The translations under genes were made by a program, and so were the position numbers. The notes below the pieces were generated by a model that saw only the letters and a program-made list of their open reading frames with translations, was not told the origin of the DNA and made no database searches. Positions 53,492-62,440 of a stretch of DNA of 64,000 nucleotides are shown here, in pieces. Positions within the stretch are counted from its first letter, which is position 1; each line of letters opens with the position of its first letter. This stretch comes from DASPGQ01 sp035457705 (GTDB lineage Bacteria > Acidobacteriota > Vicinamibacteria > Marinacidobacterales > SMYC01): positions 186,001 to 250,000 of the forward strand of contig DATIBD010000103.1 in NCBI GenBank assembly GCA_035457705.1. The letters are read 5' to 3'.

Positions 53492-54541
53492 TTAGGCGAG
53501 AGTCTCCATGATCTCGTCGAGGACGGACCGGGGGGGGCGCACCCGCTCGACCGATAGCGTCGCCAGGGGCTCGTCCACCAGATTCAATAGATCCAGAAAC
53601 GTCTTCTCCTTGGGGGCGACGTAGACGAGCCCGGTGAGAAAATGCTGCTTTTCGTGCGCCTCGGCGAGCAACTCCATGGCGCGTCGGCGGTTCGTCGGGT
53701 CGTAATCTCGCTCGAGCTTCTTCAACACGATGTGGGAGCCATCGTGGAGCTCGACGCTCAGGGCCTCACCCTCGCCGTACTCGACCTGTATGTCTTCGAA
53801 ATGCGGAATGAAGTCCACCTCGTGAATCAGCTCTTCGTTGTCCTTGCCCCAGGTGTAGCTCTTGGTGGAGCCCGCGTGGTTGTTGAACGTGACGCAGGGG
53901 CTGATGATATCGAGAACGGCCGTTCCACTGTGGCCAAAGGCTCCCTGGATGAGGGCGACCACCTGTTTCGGATCCCCGGCAAACGAGCGCGCCACGTAGG
54001 TGGCGCCCAGCTCGACCGCGAGCCCGCACAGATCGATGGCGGGGAGATCGTTGCTCACGCCGGTCTTGAGCTTGGATCCCAGATCGGCGGTGGCGGAGAA
54101 CTGTCCCTTGGTCAAGCCATAGACTCCGTTGTTCTCCACGATGTAGACCACGGGAATGTTGCGTCGCAAAAGGTGGACGAACTGTCCGATTCCGATAGAG
54201 GCCGTGTCACCGTCGCCTGAGACACCCACAGCAATCAATTCACGGTTGGCGAGCACGCAGCCCGTAGCGATTGAGGGCATCCGGCCGTGCACGGCGTTGA
54301 AGCCATGGCTTCGGCTCAAGAAGTAGGCCGGAGTCTTCGACGAGCAACCGATGCCCGAAAGCTTGGCCACCCGATGAGGCTCGATCCCGTACTCGAAGAA
54401 GGCCTTCACCAGCTGGCTGCTGATGGAGTCATGGCCACAACCTTTGCAGAGAGTCGAGGGCTTGCCCTTGTAGTCGGTCTGAGTCAGGCCGATGCGATTG
54501 GTTCTCCTGGATGCCGGCGCTTCGTCGACTGTCGTTGCCAT
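53492..54541 (-). CDS. korB: 2-oxoacid:ferredoxin oxidoreductase, beta subunit
   Basis: A 349-residue TPP-binding subunit. TLCKGCGHDSISSQLVKAF, SGIGCSSKTPAYFL and SHGFNAVHGRMPSIATGCVLANRELI are seen. The TPP pyrophosphate site is VGVSGDGDTASIGIGQFVHLLRRNIPVVYIVENNGVYGLTKGQFSAT. It pairs with the alpha/gamma subunit 13 bases upstream. Substrate is probably 2-oxoglutarate or pyruvate. The korB label is by similarity and is not proof of 2-oxoglutarate use. It runs into the mrp gene. Confidence 0.92.
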   Translation of the reverse strand: MATTVDEAPASRRTNRIGLTQTDYKGKPSTLCKGCGHDSISSQLVKAFFEYGIEPHRVAKLSGIGCSSKTPAYFLSRSHGFNAVHGRMPSIATGCVLANRELIAVGVSGDGDTASIGIGQFVHLLRRNIPVVYIVENNGVYGLTKGQFSATADLGSKLKTGVSNDLPAIDLCGLAVELGATYVARSFAGDPKQVVALIQGAFGHSGTAVLDIISPCVTFNNHAGSTKSYTWGKDNEELIHEVDFIPHFEDIQVEYGEGEALSVELHDGSHIVLKKLERDYDPTNRRRAMELLAEAHEKQHFLTGLVYVAPKEKTFLDLLNLVDEPLATLSVERVRPPRSVLDEIMETLA

Positions 54542-54554
54542 CGTGCTTCTCCCC

Positions 54555-56402
54555 CTAGCCCTCGGACCTCTCTTGTCTGAGTATCTCTTCCGTTACCGAC
54601 CGCGCGTCGATGGGCAGACCGTCGTAATGGAGCACGCTTCTTAGCCTGGCGATGAGCTCCGCATTCGCGGCGAGCTCCATCCGCACGAGCTGAAGCATCT
54701 GGGCGTCGCGATTCTGCTCCACAACGTAGACCCTCTCATGACGCTCGACGAAACGAGCGAGCTCGTCATTGAACGGCAGGGCCCGAATCCGCAGGTAGCT
54801 GGTCGAAACGTCGTGCTCTGCCCTGAGCTGATCTCGGCTCTCGAGCACGGCCCAGTGAGTGGTCCCGAAAGCAATAATGCCCACTTCGTCTCCATCGGTC
54901 TCGTCCGTTACTGGCCCCGGCACGTAACGTCGCGCGGTCTCGAATTTCCGCGCGAGCCGATCCATGTTCTCCTGATAGACGTCGGGACGCTCACTGTACT
55001 CGGCATCAGCCGTGTGCCCGCTTCCCCGAGTGAAATAGGCGGCGAGCGGGTGTCGGGTGCCGGGAAGCGTCCGATAGGGTATGCCGTCCCCATCGATGTC
55101 TCGATAGCGTGCGAATTTCTTGGCTTTTTCCAGATCGGCGGCGTCGAGGATCTTGCCCCTATCCAGCGGCTTGTCTGGATAGGAGAACGGATCCGACATC
55201 CAGATGTTCATTCCCAGGTCGAGGTCGGACATGACGAAAACCGGCGTCTGGAACCTCTCGGCGAGATCGAAGGCCGTGCCGCCGAACTCGAAACATTCCT
55301 CCGCCGACGAAGGAAACAAGAGAATGTGTTTCGTATCCCCATGAGACAGCATGTAGGTGCTCAGAACGTCGCCCTGAGCCGTTCGTGTGGGAAGGCCCGT
55401 GGAGGGACCGACTCTCTGGATGTCCCAGATCACCGCCGGGATCTCCGCGTAGTAGCCGAGCCCGACGAACTCGGCCATCAAAGAGATTCCCGGGCCACTC
55501 GTCGAGGTCATGGACCGGGCACCCGCCCAGCCCGCTCCCAGCACCATACCAATGGCCGCGAGCTCGTCCTCCGCCTGAACGACGGCGAAGGTCGCCTTGC
55601 CGGTGTTCTGGTCGATTCGATAGGCCTTGAGGTAGTCGATCAATTGTTCGACCAGGCTGGATGACGGAGTGATCGGGTACCAGGTCACGACAGTAACCCC
55701 GGCAAACATCGATCCCAGGGCGCCTGCGGCATTTCCGTCGATGAGGATCTTGCCCCCCGTCTCGTCCATGCGCTCGACCCTCAAGGGATCGGACTTGGTG
55801 AGGTGTTTCTCCGCATAAGCGAAGCCGACGTCGACCGCTTTCAGGTTCAGCTCGACCGCCTTCGCTTTGCTCTTGAACTGCTTGGCGACTGCCGCGTCGA
55901 TCTCGTCCTTGTCGATCGAAAGAAGATGACCCACCACGCCCACGTAGATCATGTTGGCGAGAAGCTTTCGCAACCGCACCTCGTCGATCACGTCCTTGGC
56001 GAGATCGGAGAACGGGACCGGGTAGAAGACCAGATCCTTTCGAGTCTTTTCGAGGCCGAGGGACTCCTCGTAGACGACCGCGGCGCCGGGTCCCAGAGCG
56101 GCAACGTCCTCGCGCGCCGTTTGGGGGTTCATCGCCACGAGCAGATCCACCTCGCGCTTGCGCGCCACATAGCTCGACTTGCTCGCCCGGATCGTGAACC
56201 AGGTGGGCAGCCCTTGAATGTTCGAAGGAAACAGGTTCTTCCCACTGACCGGGATACCCATTTGAAAGATCGATCGCATCAGCACGTTGTTGGAAGACTG
56301 GCTTCCCGAGCCGTTCACCGTCGCCACTTGAATGGAAAAATCGTTCACGATTGCTGGTCTCACGGCGGACTTGCTCTCACCTACGAGGGTCTCGGTCGAC
56401 AT
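54555..56402 (-). CDS. korA: 2-oxoacid:ferredoxin oxidoreductase, fused gamma-alpha subunit
   Basis: A 615-residue subunit. Residues about 20-205 are the gamma domain (SIQVATVNGSGSQSSNNVLMRSIFQMGIPVSGKNLFPSNIQG, with coenzyme A-side loops). Residues about 215-600 are the alpha domain: GNAAGALGSMFAGVTVVTWYPITPSSSLVEQL, VVQAEDELAAIGMVLGAGWAGARSMTSTSGPGISLM, IQRVGPSTGLPTRTAQGDV. It reversibly decarboxylates a 2-oxoacid to acyl-CoA, giving electrons to ferredoxin. It lies downstream of a sigma54-type activator. Confidence 0.93.
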   Translation of the reverse strand: MSTETLVGESKSAVRPAIVNDFSIQVATVNGSGSQSSNNVLMRSIFQMGIPVSGKNLFPSNIQGLPTWFTIRASKSSYVARKREVDLLVAMNPQTAREDVAALGPGAAVVYEESLGLEKTRKDLVFYPVPFSDLAKDVIDEVRLRKLLANMIYVGVVGHLLSIDKDEIDAAVAKQFKSKAKAVELNLKAVDVGFAYAEKHLTKSDPLRVERMDETGGKILIDGNAAGALGSMFAGVTVVTWYPITPSSSLVEQLIDYLKAYRIDQNTGKATFAVVQAEDELAAIGMVLGAGWAGARSMTSTSGPGISLMAEFVGLGYYAEIPAVIWDIQRVGPSTGLPTRTAQGDVLSTYMLSHGDTKHILLFPSSAEECFEFGGTAFDLAERFQTPVFVMSDLDLGMNIWMSDPFSYPDKPLDRGKILDAADLEKAKKFARYRDIDGDGIPYRTLPGTRHPLAAYFTRGSGHTADAEYSERPDVYQENMDRLARKFETARRYVPGPVTDETDGDEVGIIAFGTTHWAVLESRDQLRAEHDVSTSYLRIRALPFNDELARFVERHERVYVVEQNRDAQMLQLVRMELAANAELIARLRSVLHYDGLPIDARSVTEEILRQERSEG

Positions 56403-56492
56403 GCAGTGTCTCCGTTCGGTGGGTCAACTCACTATGGTGGACGTCAATGCGGCTCTTCCTTTTCGAGATCATACCAAACCTGGGGCAGCCAA

Positions 56493-57884
56493 TCACTTGG
56501 ACGTCACGCTCCTCTTGCGAGAAACACCATAACGGGCGATCTTGTAGTGTAACGCTCTTGGGCTGATTCCCAGAATGCGCGCGGCTTTTTGCCTGTGTGA
56601 TGTTAGCTCCTCCAGCGTTCGCCGGATGACGATCTCCTCCACTTTGTCGAGCGGTGTCCCGAGTCGAATCATGATGCCGTCGGTGGCGTTCATCGCTCCC
56701 GTGGCAATCTCGACTGGCAGATGTTCCGGCCTCACGGTGGCTACGTTCACCGTCACCGTAATCCGCTCGATCACGTTTCTGAGCTCTCGAATGTTCCCCG
56801 GCCAGGGATATTGGACCAGCTGCACCATCGCCCGAGCCGTCACCCGTTTCGGTGCCCTTCGATTCGCCCGGGCGAACTCCTCGAGAAACCCATCGACGAG
56901 AAGCGGGATGTCTTCCTTCCGCTCTCTGAGCGAAGGCATGTGGATGGGGACGACCGCGAGACGATAGTACAGGTCCTGGCGGAAGCGGCCTTCATTCACT
57001 TCGGCTTTGAGATCCTTGTTCGTGGCGGCGATGATGCGCACATCTACCCGCACGAGCTTCTCCCCCCCGAGCCGTCGAAACTCGAGCTCCTGAAGAACTC
57101 TGAGGAAGTCGACCTGCGTCTTCGGGCTCATCTCGCCGACCTCGTCGAGAAACAGCGTTCCCGAATCGGCGAGCTCGATCTTGCCCGGCTTGCCCTCCAC
57201 GGCGCCGGTGAAGGCACCCCGTTCGAACCCGAACAGCTCGCTTTCCAGAAGCCCTTCGGGGAGAGCGCCGCAGTTGATGGACAGGAAGGGCCGGTCCCGT
57301 CTCGGACTTCGCGCGTGGATCGCCTTGGCGACGAGCTCTTTTCCCGTCCCGCTCTCGCCCGTCAGGAGGATCGTTGCCGAGGTGCCGGCGACCTGATCCA
57401 CGATGTCGTAAATCTCGGTAATCGCCCGGCTCTTTCCAATCACGCTCCCGTACTCGTCCTTGAGGGACAGACGTTCTCGCAAGGATCGATTCTCTTCGGA
57501 AAGGCGGCGCCGCTCGAGGGCCTTCATCGCGAGCAGGGGAAGGCGATTCGGATCGAGGGGCTTGACGAGATAGTCATATGCCCCCGCGCGAATGGCCTGG
57601 ACCGCGGTCTCGACCGACCCTTCTCCCGCCGGAGTGGTCAAGAGAATCTCGGTCTGGGGTGCTTCGCGCTTGAGGCGAGCGAGCTCGCTCGCCCAATGGC
57701 TCTCGAGCAGCTCGATGCCCACCACCGCGAGTCCATAACGACGGAGCGGAGTGCTGCCGAGCCGCGAAGCGGTCGAGACCTCGAGGCCTCGTGCCGAAAG
57801 CCAGGACGCAATGAGGCGGCGCTCCGCCGTTGAAGAGTCGACCACGAGAACACTCTCGAGCACTCGAGACACCCGTTGGCTCAT
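56493..57884 (-). CDS. Sigma54-dependent NtrC-type activator with degenerate receiver
   Basis: A 463-residue enhancer-binding protein. The receiver-like domain (about 11-120) keeps the fold and the Lys of LVKPLD (Lys108). The phosphoacceptor position is Gly56 (AVVGIELL) and the acidic pair is reduced to Asp-Ser (VVDSS). The AAA domain has Walker A GESGTGKE (176-183), the sigma54 loop GAFTGA (223-228), LFLDEVGEMSP and the R-finger region. The C-terminal Fis-type helix-turn-helix is HRQKAARILGISPRALHYKIARYG. The start at 57884 (MSQRVSRVLESVLVVD) gives a standard N-terminus; the frame is open 44 codons further upstream. It stands just before korA, so it may regulate it or be in the same operon. 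Confidence 0.9.
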   Translation of the reverse strand: MSQRVSRVLESVLVVDSSTAERRLIASWLSARGLEVSTASRLGSTPLRRYGLAVVGIELLESHWASELARLKREAPQTEILLTTPAGEGSVETAVQAIRAGAYDYLVKPLDPNRLPLLAMKALERRRLSEENRSLRERLSLKDEYGSVIGKSRAITEIYDIVDQVAGTSATILLTGESGTGKELVAKAIHARSPRRDRPFLSINCGALPEGLLESELFGFERGAFTGAVEGKPGKIELADSGTLFLDEVGEMSPKTQVDFLRVLQELEFRRLGGEKLVRVDVRIIAATNKDLKAEVNEGRFRQDLYYRLAVVPIHMPSLRERKEDIPLLVDGFLEEFARANRRAPKRVTARAMVQLVQYPWPGNIRELRNVIERITVTVNVATVRPEHLPVEIATGAMNATDGIMIRLGTPLDKVEEIVIRRTLEELTSHRQKAARILGISPRALHYKIARYGVSRKRSVTSK

Positions 57885-57906
57885 GATGGAGCAACAGGGC
57901 GAGGGT

Positions 57907-58179
57907 TCAGCGTCCGGCGAGGCCTCGGAGCAATCGATGAAACTTGAGGCCGACCAGCAACCTCTTCGTCTCGAAATCGGACGAGCCGCTCTGGAGAAGC
58001 TTTTCCACCTCGGCAACGGCCTCGTCGTAGCGACCCGCCATTCTCAGATGAGTCGCGAGGGATAGCCGAAGCCTCTGATCGGCCGGGTCTTTGGCCAGGC
58101 GGTCGCGCATGAAAGCGATGAGGTTGGCGTAAGGAGCCCGGGGGCTCAGCCGACGGGGCTTTCTCCAAGGTGCTCGCAT
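57907..58179 (-). CDS. Small TPR-like protein
   Basis: A 90-residue protein with a basic N-terminus and one or two TPR-like helix pairs: ANLIAFMRDRLAKDPADQRLRLSLATHLRMAGRYDEAVAEVEKLLQSG then DFETKRLLVGLKFHRLL. The TPR consensus (Gly and Tyr in AGRYDEA) is good, and it lies 22 bases upstream of the activator gene in the same direction. The ribosome binding site at the ATG is weak, so the start could differ. Function unknown. It may be an accessory of the adjacent regulator. Confidence 0.62.
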   Translation of the reverse strand: MRAPWRKPRRLSPRAPYANLIAFMRDRLAKDPADQRLRLSLATHLRMAGRYDEAVAEVEKLLQSGSSDFETKRLLVGLKFHRLLRGLAGR

Positions 58180-58520
58180 GCGGGTTCAGAAGAGCAAGTC
58201 GTGTGCCAGCTCGGGCCGAAAATACAACCCGTTGACAGCAAACCACTTGTCCCAACCGGTGTAGGCATTCCTCCCCAACAACGGTCCGATAAGGCTGCAC
58301 TGTTTGCACTAGCCTGTAGTTTATCGCTATTCCAGGGGCGCGTCAACGTGTCTTGGAGAGGCTGTAACCGACACATGATAAATGACTAGACGGATGAACG
58401 CCATAATTGCACGAATCCACCGGATGGTTCGTGCATTATTTGCTCTGGGGACCATAAAGCTCGATCCATTTGACTCCCGCGCGCGGGAACCCTAGTATCG
58501 GGCGGAGGAGCGAGAATACC
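58180..58520. other. Divergent intergenic region before ku with palindromic site
   Basis: No gene seen in these 341 bases. The main feature is an inverted repeat TGCACGAA (58408-58415) / TTCGTGCA (58428-58435) with a 12-base spacer that is itself partly self-complementary (TCC...GGA). It lies 85 bases before the ku start. An A/T-rich stretch around 58314-58330 may serve the minus-strand TPR/regulator operon. Confidence 0.45.
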
Positions 58521-59336
58521 GTGAGGCCGACCTGGAAGGGCTTTCTCAAGCTTTCGCTCGTGAACATTCCCGTCCGGATGTATCCGGCGGCTCGTTCCCA
58601 AGCCTTGTCTTTCAACCAGATTCACAAAGCGTGCAACAGCCGAATCAAGTACGACAAGCGCTGTCCCGTCTGTGAGCGCAGCGTCGCGAGCGACGAGATC
58701 GTCAAGGGCTACGAGTACGCCAAAGAGCAGTACGTCATCATCGACGAGGAGGACTTCACGAAGGTACGGCTCGAGTCCACGAAATCGATCAACATCGTGC
58801 AGTTCGTGGATCGAAACGAGATCGATCCGCTTTATTACCACGGCTCCCACTACGTCGTTCCCGACGGTCCGGTAGCCCTCGAGAGCTTTGCCACCATCTT
58901 GAGAGCGACCGAGGAGAAGAATCGCATCGGATTGGCACGCGTCGTGATGAATGGAAAGGAGCAGGTCGTGTCGGTACGACCACGCGAGAAGTCATTCGTG
59001 ATGTCGGCGCTCTACTATGCCGACGAGGTCCGCGCACTTTCGGGAATCGAGGAGCTCGAATCGTCGCCGGTGGTCAACCCGGCGGAGCTCCAGCTCGCGA
59101 CGCAGCTCATCGACGCCATTACCAAGCCGTTCGACCCCAAAGCCTTCGAAGACAACTACCGAGAAGCGCTTCTCGAAATCATCAAAGCCAAGGCAGAAGG
59201 CAAGGAGATCGTCGAGCCGCCCGAGGTCGAGACCGGAAAGGTCATAAACCTCATGGAGGCGCTCAAATCGAGTCTCCAGGCGAGCCGCACCGCAGAACCG
59301 GCGGGGGAGGTAAAGGCGAAGGCCGCCAACGAATAG
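58521..59336 (+). CDS. ku: Ku DNA end-binding protein
   Basis: A 271-residue homodimeric Ku of bacterial non-homologous end joining. PTWKGFLKLSLVNIPVRMYPA, FNQIHKACNSRIKYDKRCPVCERSVASDEIVKGYEYAKEQYVII and EIDPLYYHGSHYVVPDG are all hallmark segments. A short acidic/basic C-terminal tail ends in KAKAANE. The GTG at 58521 was chosen over upstream 58470 because GGAGGAG precedes it and the family N-terminus begins there. It is 12 bases upstream of the ligase gene. Confidence 0.94.
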   Translation: MRPTWKGFLKLSLVNIPVRMYPAARSQALSFNQIHKACNSRIKYDKRCPVCERSVASDEIVKGYEYAKEQYVIIDEEDFTKVRLESTKSINIVQFVDRNEIDPLYYHGSHYVVPDGPVALESFATILRATEEKNRIGLARVVMNGKEQVVSVRPREKSFVMSALYYADEVRALSGIEELESSPVVNPAELQLATQLIDAITKPFDPKAFEDNYREALLEIIKAKAEGKEIVEPPEVETGKVINLMEALKSSLQASRTAEPAGEVKAKAANE

Positions 59337-59348
59337 GTCCGGTCCGGT

Positions 59349-60305
59349 TTGGGGAAGGGCGACTGGCTTGACGAGAAGATCGCCCCCATGCTCGCCGGCA
59401 CGAGCGCTCCGTTCGACTCCGCGGCGCATCTCTTCGAGATCAAGTGGGACGGGATTCGTGCCCTCGCCTTTTTTGGACCCGGCGTCGCGCGGCTACAGGG
59501 ACGCAAGCTCGGCGACAGCTCGAATCGCTATCCGGAGATCGTAGCCGGGATCGCGAAACTTCCTGGTTCTGGCATCCTAGACGGCGAGATCGTCGTTCTC
59601 GACGAAGACGGCAGGCCGAGCTTCCAGCGCGTCCTCGTTCGGGAGCAGACCGCGCGTCGCGAGGACGCCTTAATCAAATCGAGAAAACACCCCGTTGTCT
59701 ATATCGTCTTCGATCTTCTCTATCGAAACGCTCGTGCGCTCTTCGAACTTCCCCTCATCGAAAGGAAGAATCTCCTGTCGGAGCTCCTGGCCAGCCCCCC
59801 CTCGCCACTCGTCGAGAACGCCTTCGTCTTGGGCCAAGGCCGGGCGCTCTATCAACAGGCAACCGACAAATGTCTCGAGGGCGTCGTCGCCAAACGCCTG
59901 GGGAGCCGCTACCTCCCGGGGGAGAGGACGAGGGATTGGCTCAATCTAAAAGTGCGGCGAACGACGGATGGCGTTCTGGTGGGACTCGTGCGAGACCGAG
60001 GCGGCGGACGGGTCAAATCCCTGGTCCTTGCGAGCCACGAGGAAGGGGCGCTCGTCTGGCTCGGAAACGTGGGAAGCGGGCTCGATCAAGACACTCTGTC
60101 GCAGCTGGGAACGGAGCTCGAAACGATCGAGACCCAACGTCCCGCCGTCCTCGCCGAAGGGCCTGGAGTTATCCAATGGCTCGAGCCGCGATTGGTCGTT
60201 CGCGTCGAGTACTCGGAGCTCACCAACGATGGCCGCTTGCGGCATCCGGTGTTCCTAGGGTTCGTGCAAAGGTCTCCCGAGGATTGCCTCAAGCCATCGC
60301 GTTGA
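59349..60305 (+). CDS. ATP-dependent DNA ligase (LigD ligase domain only)
   Basis: A 318-residue ATP-dependent DNA ligase partnering Ku. Adenylation motif I is FEIKWDGIRALAF, with Lys the adenylated residue. Others are LQGRKLGDSSNRYPEI, ILDGEIVVLDEDGRPSF, VYIVFDLLY, LEGVVAKRLGSRYLPGERTRDWLNLKVRR (motif IV/V region) and the OB-fold part with VRVEYSELTNDGRLRHPVFLGF. The polymerase and phosphoesterase domains of full LigD are absent. They could be encoded elsewhere. The start TTG is the likely one, with ATG at 59388 as an alternative. It follows ku by 12 bases. Confidence 0.9.
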   Translation: MGKGDWLDEKIAPMLAGTSAPFDSAAHLFEIKWDGIRALAFFGPGVARLQGRKLGDSSNRYPEIVAGIAKLPGSGILDGEIVVLDEDGRPSFQRVLVREQTARREDALIKSRKHPVVYIVFDLLYRNARALFELPLIERKNLLSELLASPPSPLVENAFVLGQGRALYQQATDKCLEGVVAKRLGSRYLPGERTRDWLNLKVRRTTDGVLVGLVRDRGGGRVKSLVLASHEEGALVWLGNVGSGLDQDTLSQLGTELETIETQRPAVLAEGPGVIQWLEPRLVVRVEYSELTNDGRLRHPVFLGFVQRSPEDCLKPSR

Positions 60306-60327
60306 GCAACGTAGCTCGGGAGAGAGC

Positions 60328-60885
60328 TCAGTCGACCAGTTTCAGGAAATCCGCGACGAGCCGCCCAGTGATGCCCCAGATGTCGTGTGTGCCGTACCGG
60401 TAATGATAGATCTCGCGCCCCCGGCCGTCACCGAGTTTTCGATGCTCCACACTCAGGGCCGATGGCGACCGGAGCGCTTCGATCGGAACCTCGAAGAGTC
60501 CGTCGACCTCATGGTTCGGACGAAACCGATAGGGTCCGGCCACCGCGCCCACGAACGGCGTGATACGGAATCCGGTCACGGTGTCCCGCTCGTCCATCTC
60601 ACCCAGGAGCGTCACATCGTGCGGCGCCAAACCGATCTCCTCTCGACTCTCGCGAAGGGCGGTCTCGAGGGGTGTGGCGTCCCCGGGATCGACGGCTCCG
60701 CCGGGAAAAGCGATCTCGCCGGGTTGCCGACGAAGGTTGCTGGAGCGACGGGTGAACAGGAGTCGACAACCCTCGGCAGAGACGATGATGGGAACGAGCA
60801 CGGCGGCGGGGCGCAGTCTGCTCTCGATTCTCTTGGGAGGCCTCGCCGAAAGCCTCCTGCGAACCGATTCAATCAACTCGTCCAT
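60328..60885 (-). CDS. Nudix hydrolase (CoA pyrophosphatase-like)
   Basis: A 185-residue Nudix enzyme. The Nudix box is GGAVDPGDATPLETALRESREEIGL, with the catalytic Glu pair. The flanking LFTRRSSNLRRQPGEIAFPGG is the UPF0035 extension of CoA pyrophosphatases. It probably hydrolyses CoA or its derivatives. It faces the ligase gene tail-to-tail with a gap of about 22 bases, and diverges from the outer-membrane protein gene. Confidence 0.9.
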   Translation of the reverse strand: MDELIESVRRRLSARPPKRIESRLRPAAVLVPIIVSAEGCRLLFTRRSSNLRRQPGEIAFPGGAVDPGDATPLETALRESREEIGLAPHDVTLLGEMDERDTVTGFRITPFVGAVAGPYRFRPNHEVDGLFEVPIEALRSPSALSVEHRKLGDGRGREIYHYRYGTHDIWGITGRLVADFLKLVD

Positions 60886-60931
60886 GCGGTTACAAGGATA
60901 ACATCTGGCTTACGGTATAATTCGACGCTGC

Positions 60932-61444
60932 ATGAACATACGACCCACCCTTTTGCTGGTGGGCGCGGCGGCTCTAGTTGCTTCCGTCTCCCAGCCAGCG
61001 AGCGCAGGAGATGCCTTTGTACGCTTCGGCGCCATCTTTCATCCTCGAGACATCGGGTTCGAGGGACGATGGCGGGTCAGTTTTGGAAGCGACTATCCCG
61101 TCAACCTCGAGGAGACGATCTTCGTCGGTTTCGAGGCGCAAACCTCGGTGTACCGGCAGGATGTCGTCGGGGGTGGCACGGCCACATTCGTACCGCTCAA
61201 TGGGCTCGTGAACGTGAAGGTCAAGGCCTCGGCGCTCGACGTCCGTCCTTACGGCGGAGGAGGCATCGGGCTCTTGAGCCAGTTCTCGCAGATCCAGAGC
61301 GACTTCAATTGGGCTAGCGACCTGGGTTTCCAGCTTCTGGGCGGGGTCGAGCTGGGTCGACTCGGTCTCGAGCTCCAACTTCAGAGGGCGTTCCAATCCG
61401 ACGCGGAGACGAGCTTTGCGTTCTTCGTCGGCTTCGTCTTTTGA
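60932..61444 (+). CDS. Small outer-membrane beta-barrel protein
   Basis: A 170-residue exported protein. The signal peptide is MNIRPTLLLVGAAALVASVSQPASAG. Alternating hydrophobic strands with an aromatic final residue (...ETSFAFFVGFVF) fit an eight-stranded OmpW/OmpA-like barrel. Segments such as GGGGIGLLSQ and FNWASDLGFQLLGGVELGRLGLELQLQ look like barrel strands. It has no close family I can name. Its stop is three bases before the GHMP kinase start, so co-transcription is likely. Confidence 0.78.
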   Translation: MNIRPTLLLVGAAALVASVSQPASAGDAFVRFGAIFHPRDIGFEGRWRVSFGSDYPVNLEETIFVGFEAQTSVYRQDVVGGGTATFVPLNGLVNVKVKASALDVRPYGGGGIGLLSQFSQIQSDFNWASDLGFQLLGGVELGRLGLELQLQRAFQSDAETSFAFFVGFVF

Positions 61445-61447
61445 GTC

Positions 61448-62440
61448 ATGACGGTTCGGGCACGAGCGCCATGCCGCATCGACCTTTCGGGCGGCACTCT
61501 CGACCTTTGGCCGCTCTACCTGCTGATCGAACAAGCGGCCACGGTGAACCTCGCGATCGATCTCTACACCGAGGCCGTCATCACGGAATCCGAGGACAAT
61601 CGGTTCCACGTTTGCGAGCGAGAATCCGGCCGGGAACTGGCGTCCGGAGCCTTCGAGGATCTCGTCGAGGTCCCGGGCGCAGAAATCACTGGGCGCCTTC
61701 TCGGCTTTTTCAAGCCCGCCTCGCCCCTCACCGTCAGCATTCACTCCGAAGCCCCACCACAGGCGGGGCTCGGGGCCTCGTCTTCACTCGGGATCTCGAT
61801 CGCCGGCGCGCTGAATGCCGTCGCAGGTTTCCGCTACCGCGCCCGTGACCTGGTTTCCATCGTGAGAGACGTCGAAGTGGAGGTCCTCGGTACCTTGACC
61901 GGTGCGCAAGACCACTACCCATCAGTATACGGAGGCGCGATGTGCCTGTGGTGGGAAAAACTGCGCCACCGACGGGAGCCCCTCGAGGTCGACCTGTGGG
62001 CGTTCGAGAGGCGCTTTTCCCTGGCCTACTCCCACCAGCCCCACCGGTCGGGGGCGACCAACTGGGAGGTCGTGAGGCGATTTCTCGATGGAGACCGGGG
62101 AACGCGGAGCGCGGTCGCTGAGAGCGGCAAAACCGCCGTGGCCGTCCGCGACGCCCTCGTTCGTGGCGATCTCGACCGCGTCGCCGAGCTGACCGGCAGG
62201 GACTGGGAATGTCGCCGTCTCATGGCGCCCGCCGTCTCGAGCCCCGAGCTTGAAAAGATCATTCACACGGCCCGCGAAGCCGGCAGTACGGGAGTCAAAG
62301 TTTGCGGGGCTGGAGGCGGGGGCTGCATGATCGTTGCGGCCCCGGAGGAGGCGCGGTCGAAGGTGAACGAGGCGATCACGAGGGCGGGAGCGTCCATCAT
62401 CGATTACCACGTCGCCGAGCGAGGACTGACGCTGTTTTGA
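61448..62440 (+). CDS. GHMP-family sugar kinase
   Basis: A 330-residue kinase of the galactokinase/homoserine/mevalonate/phosphomevalonate superfamily. The N-terminal substrate loop is RAPCRIDLSGGTLDLWPLYL. The ATP loop is PPQAGLGASSSLGISIAGALN. The C-terminal third motif is GVKVCGAGGGGCMIVAAP. Similarity is closest to D-glycero-D-manno-heptose 7-phosphate kinase (HddA) and related sugar kinases; L-fucokinase-like activity is possible. Substrate not determined. It overlaps the convergent permease gene by 44 bases at the 3' end, which is unusual but consistent with both reading frames. Confidence 0.87.
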   Translation: MTVRARAPCRIDLSGGTLDLWPLYLLIEQAATVNLAIDLYTEAVITESEDNRFHVCERESGRELASGAFEDLVEVPGAEITGRLLGFFKPASPLTVSIHSEAPPQAGLGASSSLGISIAGALNAVAGFRYRARDLVSIVRDVEVEVLGTLTGAQDHYPSVYGGAMCLWWEKLRHRREPLEVDLWAFERRFSLAYSHQPHRSGATNWEVVRRFLDGDRGTRSAVAESGKTAVAVRDALVRGDLDRVAELTGRDWECRRLMAPAVSSPELEKIIHTAREAGSTGVKVCGAGGGGCMIVAAPEEARSKVNEAITRAGASIIDYHVAERGLTLF

